From NCBI GenBank assembly GCA_947646735.1, contig CANTFK010000986.1, positions 62,001 to 126,000 of the forward strand: DNA of 64,000 nt. The letters are read 5' to 3'. Positions 63,636 to 64,000 of this stretch are shown here, one piece after another (the stretch's first letter is position 1; every line of letters begins with the position of its first letter). Source of the stretch: Peronospora farinosa (taxonomy: Eukaryota; Oomycota; Peronosporomycetes; Peronosporales; Peronosporaceae). Made by a program: the position numbers and the translations under genes. The notes under the pieces are model-generated. The model was given only the letters and a program-made list of their open reading frames with translations, did not search any database and had not been told where the DNA came from.

Positions 63636-64000
63636 TGTAACAGGGCATCTGGTTACACGTAAACATTAAGTAATATACTTAACGTTTGGTCTAAAAGTAT
63701 CCATGATTACTTATGACCTGTCACTTGGGTGCGATACACAAAGGTGATCCACCATCGTGAGTGTGATATACATTTATGGATTCACATGAGAAAGGATGAC
63801 GCTAGTTGAAGCTAGGCATCGCGACGTCTCAGAAGGACGTCAGTTGCAATCTTAAATCTAGATTTAAGATCATGCGACAGGATACGCTTCTAAAGAGTCG
63901 CGTATCCGATCTACATACATATATACATACAGCCAATCAGTAGTTAAGTATATAATTAGTTGTAATTAATTAAATATAGCTCAGTCTTGAATTTGCTAAA
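63636..64000 (+). repeat. LTR, family C-like, runs off window
   Basis: TGTAACAGGGCATCTGG..., related to the family C LTR and to 1321-1745 (shared GGATACGC/GCGTATCC pair and AATCAGTAGTTA). It ends NLP copy 2. Whether it is a solo LTR or a full element lies outside the window. Confidence 0.85.

Overview
The window looks like a repeat-choked stretch of an oomycete genome, most likely a Peronosporales species (Phytophthora or downy mildew type). The evidence is a tandem pair of NLP genes (necrosis- and ethylene-inducing-peptide-like secreted proteins), an oomycete-style Inr/FPR core promoter motif upstream of each, and Ty3/gypsy chromodomain elements, a LINE and a Ty1/copia fragment of oomycete type. 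No host gene other than the two NLP copies could be recognised. Species cannot be named from sequence alone.

Layout. 1-1745: remnant of a family C gypsy element on the minus strand, with an internal deletion and a truncated LTR. 1746-7745: unassigned sequence, then a badly decayed LINE (endonuclease, reverse transcriptase, RNase H) on the plus strand. 7766-15830: family A gypsy element on the minus strand, with both LTRs. 15831-17398: copia fragment. 17399-21848: minus-strand family C element (C2), abutting an oppositely oriented family C fragment (C3, 21849-24843) that makes a 1.2-kb-arm inverted repeat; C3 is interrupted by an E-type solo LTR (23386-24783). 24953-28455: 5'-truncated minus-strand F element. 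28456-30845: plus-strand pol fragment (D) with an internal segment inverted in place. 30846-31756 and 43419-44378: one family A element (A2) split by the long family E element (31761-43418), which carries two RNase H domains and itself contains a nested solo LTR in its left LTR and another in its right LTR. 44390-45405: LTR scrap and an 860-bp foldback structure. 45630-64000: the NLP locus. The first NLP gene is split into three parts by two complete gypsy elements, B (46477-54501, TSD CTCAT) and C (54607-62600, TSD GTGTG). The second copy (63067-63635) is cut off by a third LTR that runs off the window.

The coding parts of the elements do the usual jobs: Gag packages RNA, protease matures the polyprotein, reverse transcriptase and RNase H make cDNA, and integrase with a chromodomain inserts it. 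Nearly all have stops or frameshifts and are probably dead.

Three things stand out. First, families A, B and C, and probably F, share an undescribed-looking plan: a long antisense reading frame starts just inside the 3' LTR, runs back over the pol chromodomain and ends in a predicted coiled coil. Second, family A internal DNA, and the B and C LTRs, are packed almost end to end with short perfect hairpins, and paralogue comparison shows an inverted hairpin loop and a newly perfected palindrome, which point to hairpin template switching. Third, both members of an NLP pair are broken by independent retrotransposon insertions.
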